Positions 60,123 through 64,000 of a stretch of DNA of 64,000 nt are shown in pieces. The position numbers were made by a program, and so were the translations under genes. The DNA is from JAGVXH01 sp041649755. Lineage in GTDB: Archaea > Nanobdellota > Nanobdellia > Pacearchaeales > GW2011-AR1. The DNA is taken from positions 5,188 to 69,187 of the forward strand of contig JBAZMK010000006.1 of the NCBI GenBank assembly GCA_041649755.1, given 5' to 3'. Within the stretch, counting starts at the first letter, position 1. Each line of letters starts with the position of its first letter. Below the pieces are notes generated by a model. The model was not told the origin of the DNA. It saw only the letters and a program-made list of their open reading frames with translations, and did not search any database.

Positions 60123-61351
60123 TGGAATGGCTTACAGTAGTTTATCTTATTTATACTTTTATTGCTTTTTATTTTCTTTTTATTTATATATTGACTTATT
60201 CTCAAAATCGCAGGGAAATTTATGAAAGGGTAGTTCCTGAGAAGAATTATTCTCTGAGTATTGTTGTTCCTTGTTACAACGAAGGAGAGAGTATAGGCAA
60301 GAATATAGAATCTTTGCTGAATTCTGATTATCCTGGTCTTAAGAGAATCATCGTGGTTGACGATTGTTCAACAGATAATTCTTATGAAATTATTAGGTCT
60401 TATGCAAAAAAGTATCCTCAGGTTATGGCTTTGCAGACTCCGAAGAATACTGGTCGGGCCGCGGGTTCTAAAAATTATGGGGCGCAATTTGTAGATACAG
60501 AACTTATTGGATTTAGTGATGCAGATTCCTTCCCGCGAAAAAATGCGATAAGTAATATGGTCGGTTTTTTCAATGATGGACAGGTTGGGGGAGTAACTTC
60601 AAGGGTTTTAGTTGAGAATAGAAAAAATTATCTTTCAAGAATTCAGTCTGTTGAGTACAAAATAATTGCGTTTACAAGGAAGTTATTGGGTTTTCTTGAT
60701 TCAATTTATGTCACGAATGGTCCCTTGAGTATTTACCGCAAAAAAGCTTTTGACGAGGTTGGTGGTTTTGATATGAAAAATCTTACAGAAGACATTGAGA
60801 TAACTTGGCATATGGTTTCCAATGGTTGGAAAATTGAGATGGCAATTCCTGCAAAAGTTTATTCTATTGTCCCCGAGACCGTCAGGGATTGGTTTAAGCA
60901 GAGAATAAGGTGGAATGTGGGGGGGATTCAGACGGTTGTTAAGTATCATAATAAAGTGTTTCATTGTGGGATGTTGGGGTTGTTCATTTTGCCTTTTTTT
61001 GTTTTCTCTTGGTTTTTAGGGCTTACAGGACTTTTCTTTCTTGTTTATCGTTTTACAAGATATGTTATTATGAAGTATCTAATTACGAAGTACTCTGTTG
61101 TGGCAAATGTAGCTGTTCTTAGATTTGAAGATATAAATCTTAATCCGAGCATACTTTTCTTATTTGGTTTGCTTCTCTTTTCATTAGGATTTGTTTATAC
61201 ACTTGTTGCCTTGGCTTATTCGAGGGAAAAAGATTATGAAGGGGTGAGAATCCGCGATATCTTTATATACTCTCTGTTCTACTTGCTGATGTATCCACCT
61301 TTGTTAATAGTTGGTTTTTATAAATATCTAAAAAAGGAAGGTAAGTGGTAA
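60122..61351 (+). CDS. Membrane glycosyltransferase, GT2 family
   Basis: 409 residues. An N-terminal helix precedes the GT-A domain: SIVVPCYNEGESIGKNI, VVDDCSTDNS, the DxD motif as SDADS, TEDIEITW (acidic base) and QRIRW (QxxRW), as in processive BcsA/hyaluronan-synthase-type enzymes. Four to five C-terminal helices follow. It likely transfers sugars to lipid or polymer at the cytoplasmic membrane. Overlaps scpB by one base and the following gene by one. Confidence 0.9.
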   Translation: MEWLTVVYLIYTFIAFYFLFIYILTYSQNRREIYERVVPEKNYSLSIVVPCYNEGESIGKNIESLLNSDYPGLKRIIVVDDCSTDNSYEIIRSYAKKYPQVMALQTPKNTGRAAGSKNYGAQFVDTELIGFSDADSFPRKNAISNMVGFFNDGQVGGVTSRVLVENRKNYLSRIQSVEYKIIAFTRKLLGFLDSIYVTNGPLSIYRKKAFDEVGGFDMKNLTEDIEITWHMVSNGWKIEMAIPAKVYSIVPETVRDWFKQRIRWNVGGIQTVVKYHNKVFHCGMLGLFILPFFVFSWFLGLTGLFFLVYRFTRYVIMKYLITKYSVVANVAVLRFEDINLNPSILFLFGLLLFSLGFVYTLVALAYSREKDYEGVRIRDIFIYSLFYLLMYPPLLIVGFYKYLKKEGKW

Positions 61352-61983
61352 TGTTAAGAAGTAAGAAAAATGTTTTTTGGGAAGCTTTGTTGATAACTAT
61401 CTTAATTTTTTTAGCAGGTTTTCTATTTGGGGTTTATATTGAAGGAAGGAATTTTGATACGATAAGCGATTATTCCACTAATTCGGAAATAAACCTTTTA
61501 GACGGAATGATTCTTGTTCAGATGTCAGAGGAGTTGGATTTGGGTTGTGACTTTTTGAAAGAGGAGAATATAGAATTTGCGGACAGGATTTATGAGGAAG
61601 CAAAGTTGCTTGAAAAGTATGAGGAAGCAGGGAAAATTACAGAAAGTATGCGTATTTTGCACAGGAAATACAGCCTTTTAAGGACTTTCGCCTGGAAAAG
61701 CAATTCCAATGTTATTGATAAGTGTGATAATTATGATTTGTTGGTTTATCTATATGAGTATGAACCGGATAGTTTGGATGTTAGAGCAACGCAAGCTGTG
61801 TGGTCAAATAAGTTAACTGATATCAAAAAAGATAATCCTAATATGGTTCTTTTGCCTATTGCAGTAAATCAGGGTCTTTCTTCTTTGGATATTCTGTTAG
61901 AAGAGTATGGTGTTGAGAGTTTTCCTGCAGTGGTAGTTAATAATAAAGATATATTATATAACTTGGATAATTTTGATCTTTGA
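61351..61983 (+). CDS. Membrane-anchored protein with thioredoxin-like C-terminus
   Basis: 210 residues from the ATG at 61351 (taATG overlap). One helix (LLITILIFLAGFLFGVYI), a helical region (EELDLGCDFLKEE to MRILHRKYSLLR) and a thioredoxin-fold-like end with LLEEYGVESFPAVVVNNK. The CxxC redox motif is absent, so catalysis is unlikely. Operon with the glycosyltransferase. Confidence 0.65.
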   Translation: MLRSKKNVFWEALLITILIFLAGFLFGVYIEGRNFDTISDYSTNSEINLLDGMILVQMSEELDLGCDFLKEENIEFADRIYEEAKLLEKYEEAGKITESMRILHRKYSLLRTFAWKSNSNVIDKCDNYDLLVYLYEYEPDSLDVRATQAVWSNKLTDIKKDNPNMVLLPIAVNQGLSSLDILLEEYGVESFPAVVVNNKDILYNLDNFDL

Positions 61984-62036
61984 TATATACAACTGACTAC
62001 AATATTCTTTAAAAATCTCGTTTTTCTTGTGATTCT

Positions 62037-62888
62037 ATGAGATGTGTTATTTGTAAGAGGAGTTGTGAAGAAGTGGATTTGTATGAAGGTATTCTTGAAG
62101 AGGGGATGGTTATGGTTTGTAATTTTTGTGCTGAAAATGAAGGGATTCCGATTATAAGAAAACCGACGAATGAGCAGTTAAAGAAGGCAGAAAAAAGGTA
62201 TAGTGTTAGGGAGAGAATGGAAAGACTTTCTGGGTTTGGTCAGACTACAGATATTAGTCAAGACCAGGCGGTGGTTCAGAGAAATCTTGCCCGCCTTAGA
62301 ATGCCTGAGAAGAAACAGCTTAATGAGGAGGTTTTGGAAAATTATGACTGGAATCTTAAGATTGAAAGGAGAAGGAGGAAAATGACTTTACCTCAGCTTG
62401 CGACGCAGTCTGGAATTGATTATGATACTCTTAATATGATTGAAAAAGGGCAATTACCGTCTAATTTTAAAGAGGTTTTTTTAAGATTGGAGTCTTTTTT
62501 TGGGATTCGGCTTTTAAAGTATCATGAGCCTTTGAAGGTAATTCGGACGCCTGAAGACGAGGAAAAGATAATTAATGATGTGAAAAGAAAAATGGGTCTT
62601 GAAGTTGAAGAAGATGAAGAATCGGAGGATGATTTTGTAGAAGAACCAGAGGTAGTTCAGGATTATGAGGAAAAAGAAAGGCTTAAGAAGGAGAAGGTAG
62701 AAAAGGTTGAGAAGATAAGGAAAGGGGAATTTGATTTCTCCAGAAGGCAGGATTTGAAGAATGTTACACTTAATGATTTGGTCGAGATGAAGAGAGCGAG
62801 GGAAAGGCAGGAAAAGAGGATTATTAAAAGGGAAAAAGAGTCTGAACTTTTTGGCGAAGATGTTGATTTGGAAATTGATGAATTCTAA
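62037..62888 (+). CDS. MBF1-like zinc-ribbon/HTH transcription factor with charged tail
   Basis: 283 residues. Zinc motifs CVICKRSC and VCNFCAENEG near the N-terminus and a Cro-type helix-turn-helix (WNLKIERRRRKMTLPQLATQSGIDYDTLNMIEKGQL, given here in parts: RRRRKMTLPQLA, SGIDYDTLNMIEKG) match the multiprotein bridging factor 1 layout. The C-terminal 110 residues are an acidic and then basic charged extension not found in typical MBF1. It lies just upstream of the rRNA promoter. Confidence 0.8.
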   Translation: MRCVICKRSCEEVDLYEGILEEGMVMVCNFCAENEGIPIIRKPTNEQLKKAEKRYSVRERMERLSGFGQTTDISQDQAVVQRNLARLRMPEKKQLNEEVLENYDWNLKIERRRRKMTLPQLATQSGIDYDTLNMIEKGQLPSNFKEVFLRLESFFGIRLLKYHEPLKVIRTPEDEEKIINDVKRKMGLEVEEDEESEDDFVEEPEVVQDYEEKERLKKEKVEKVEKIRKGEFDFSRRQDLKNVTLNDLVEMKRARERQEKRIIKREKESELFGEDVDLEIDEF

Positions 62889-62918
62889 TTTAAGGTTTTG
62901 TCGTCGCCTTTGTTCACG

Positions 62919-62933
62919 AAAGGTTTATAAATG
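62919..62933 (+). promoter_or_regulatory. rRNA promoter (BRE and TATA)
   Basis: cgaaag (BRE-like) directly precedes tttataaat (62925-62933). Transcription should start near 62957. The interval to the 16S gene is a leader of about 300 bases with no clear gene. Confidence 0.7.
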
Positions 62934-62956
62934 CAATTTTATCAGATAATGTATGA

Positions 62957-63259
62957 AAACTTTGGAGATAATATCCAAAGCTTCAATTGATAATTTTGAG
63001 GCTAGAATGAGTGCCAAATGCAAGTTTGGTGTGAGGTTGGTTAGTTCTAGTATAACTCTTTCTTTTTAGAAAAAAGAAATTCCTACGAAGTAGAAAAACT
63101 TATGTTGTCGAAACGTGGAAGTTTCGTTTGTCTCTTTAGAAGAAAGAGTTTATGTCTTAAAGCAATGGAGCGATCTTTCTAATATTTAGACGTTTATTAT
63201 AAACGGCAAATCAAATGAGGTTACCTTTAATCTTGTTTGAGCAAAAGGATTTTTGTTTA
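62957..63259 (+). other. rRNA leader with several hairpins
   Basis: Hairpins seen: ctttgga/tccaaag (near 62960), tctttctttttagaaaaaaga (near 63058), cgaaac/gtttcg (near 63099) and ctctttagaagaaagag (near 63134). A short frame of 38 codons from 62952 is probably chance. Pre-rRNA processing sites are expected here. No tRNA lies in the leader. Confidence 0.5.
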
Positions 63260-64000
63260 ATTCCAGTTTATCCTGCTGGAGGATGCTGCTATTTGGTTTG
63301 GATTTAGACATGCAAGTCTGACCGTAAGGTCGGCGAACTGCTCAGTAACATGTAGTTAATCTGCCCTTAGGTCTGGGATATCCACGGGAAACTGTGGCTA
63401 ATACTTGATAGAGGTTAAGTGCTGGAATGCACATACCTTGAAAGGCAACGCCTAAGGATGAGACTGCACACGATTAGCTTGTTGGCGGGGTAAATGCCCA
63501 CCAAGGCGATGATCGTTAGGGGCTCTTAGCGGAGTCGCCCCGAGAGGGAATCTGAGACACTATTCCCAGCTCTACGGAGTGCAGCAGTCGCGAATTTTTT
63601 GCAATGCACGAAAGTGTGACAAAGCGAACCAAAGTGCTTTTCTTTTTGAAAAGCTTTTCTTCACTGTAAAAATGTGGAGGAATAAGGACTGGGAGAGACC
63701 GGTGCCAGCCGCCGCGGTAATACCGGCAGTCCAAGTCGCATCCTATTATTGGGTCTAAAACATCCGTAGCTTGTTCGTTAAGTCTCTTGTGAAATCTCAC
63801 GTCTCAAGTGTGAGGCTTGCGGGAGATACTGGCGAGCTGGAGATCGGTAGACGTAAGGAGTACGCTGGAGGTAGTGGTTAAATACGTTAATCTTCGGTGG
63901 ACTAACAATTTAGCGAAGGCACCTTACGAGGACGAATCTGACAGTGAGGGATGAAGGCCAGGGGCGCAAAACGGATTAGATACCCGTGTAGTACTGGCAG
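63260..64000 (+). rRNA. rrs: 16S ribosomal RNA, 5' part (cut by window edge)
   Basis: Starts at attccagtttatcctgctgg, the archaeal 5' end, and contains gacatgcaagtc, ccacgggaaactgtgg, the 515 region gtgccagccgccgcggtaa and ggattagatacccgtgtag near the right edge. About the first 740 bases are present. The sequence diverges strongly from most archaea in the variable regions, as expected for DPANN. Confidence 0.97.

Noticed and set aside
62952..63068. 38-codon frame in the rRNA leader
   Set aside because: It starts within the predicted transcription start region and has no ribosome-binding site; its sequence has no recognisable feature.
63516..63800. 94-codon minus-strand frame
   Set aside because: It lies wholly within the 16S rRNA gene and reads conserved rRNA in antisense.

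Overview
The window is archaeal chromosome, AT-rich, most likely from a small-genome DPANN archaeon (Pacearchaeota/Woesearchaeota-like; the exact lineage is inferred, not shown). The archaeal markers are MCM helicase, Cbf5-type pseudouridine synthase, an aRF1 release factor, an exosome operon (rrp4-rrp41-rrp42) followed by rpoK, an RPA-like protein, uS2, an archaeal-type TyrRS, RNase P RNA and the 5' half of a 16S rRNA gene. Many genes have a TATA box (tttataaa or ttaaata type) 20-30 bases before the start codon and no Shine-Dalgarno site, so leaderless transcripts are common. LeuRS is of bacterial type.

Layout. 0-15.3 kb is core chromosome: a nucleotidyltransferase cut by the window edge, two neighbouring metallophosphoesterases, tRNA-Phe, a DGK1/SEC59-like lipid kinase with an ICMT-like protein, RNase P RNA, an XPD/DinG-type Fe-S helicase, a MacB-like ABC exporter operon, LeuRS and TyrRS. 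The LeuRS carries a complete serine-hydrolase domain inserted at the start of its editing domain.

15.54-39.72 kb is an integrated element of about 24.2 kb. It lies between a 12-bp repeat of the tRNA-Asp 3' end (left) and the intact tRNA-Asp gene (right). A tyrosine recombinase sits beside the tRNA, and imperfect 36-bp inverted repeats lie just inside both att cores. It carries an orphan DNA methyltransferase cassette, a reduced type IV secretion module (VirB2-, VirB6-, PrgI/VirB3- and VirB4-like, the VirB4 with a C-terminal nuclease-like domain), and a ten-gene defence operon on the minus strand. That operon opens with a CARF-wHTH regulator and continues with RecB/Cas4-like and NucS-like nucleases, HsdM, a Shedu-like nuclease, a HEPN protein, an unknown protein, HsdS, HsdR and a membrane protein. 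Divergent from it is a second module: a TIM-barrel/TGT-like protein, a TIR protein, a small membrane protein and a coiled-coil peptide. Cupin, SDR and tandem Lrp-like genes precede the integrase.

39.7-46.5 kb is core again (PD-(D/E)XK protein, Cbf5/TruB, MCM, RPA-like protein, uS2), with a strongly folded intergenic RNA candidate after mcm. 46.5-50.3 kb is a 3.7-kb cassette between 41-bp exact direct repeats, holding an AbrB protein, a zinc-ribbon protein, a DDE transposase, a DNA methyltransferase and an unknown convergent partner. 50.8-64 kb is core: enolase, the exosome/rpoK operon, a third metallophosphoesterase, ValRS, aRF1, ScpB, a GT2 glycosyltransferase, an MBF1-like factor and the 16S rRNA gene, which runs off the right edge.
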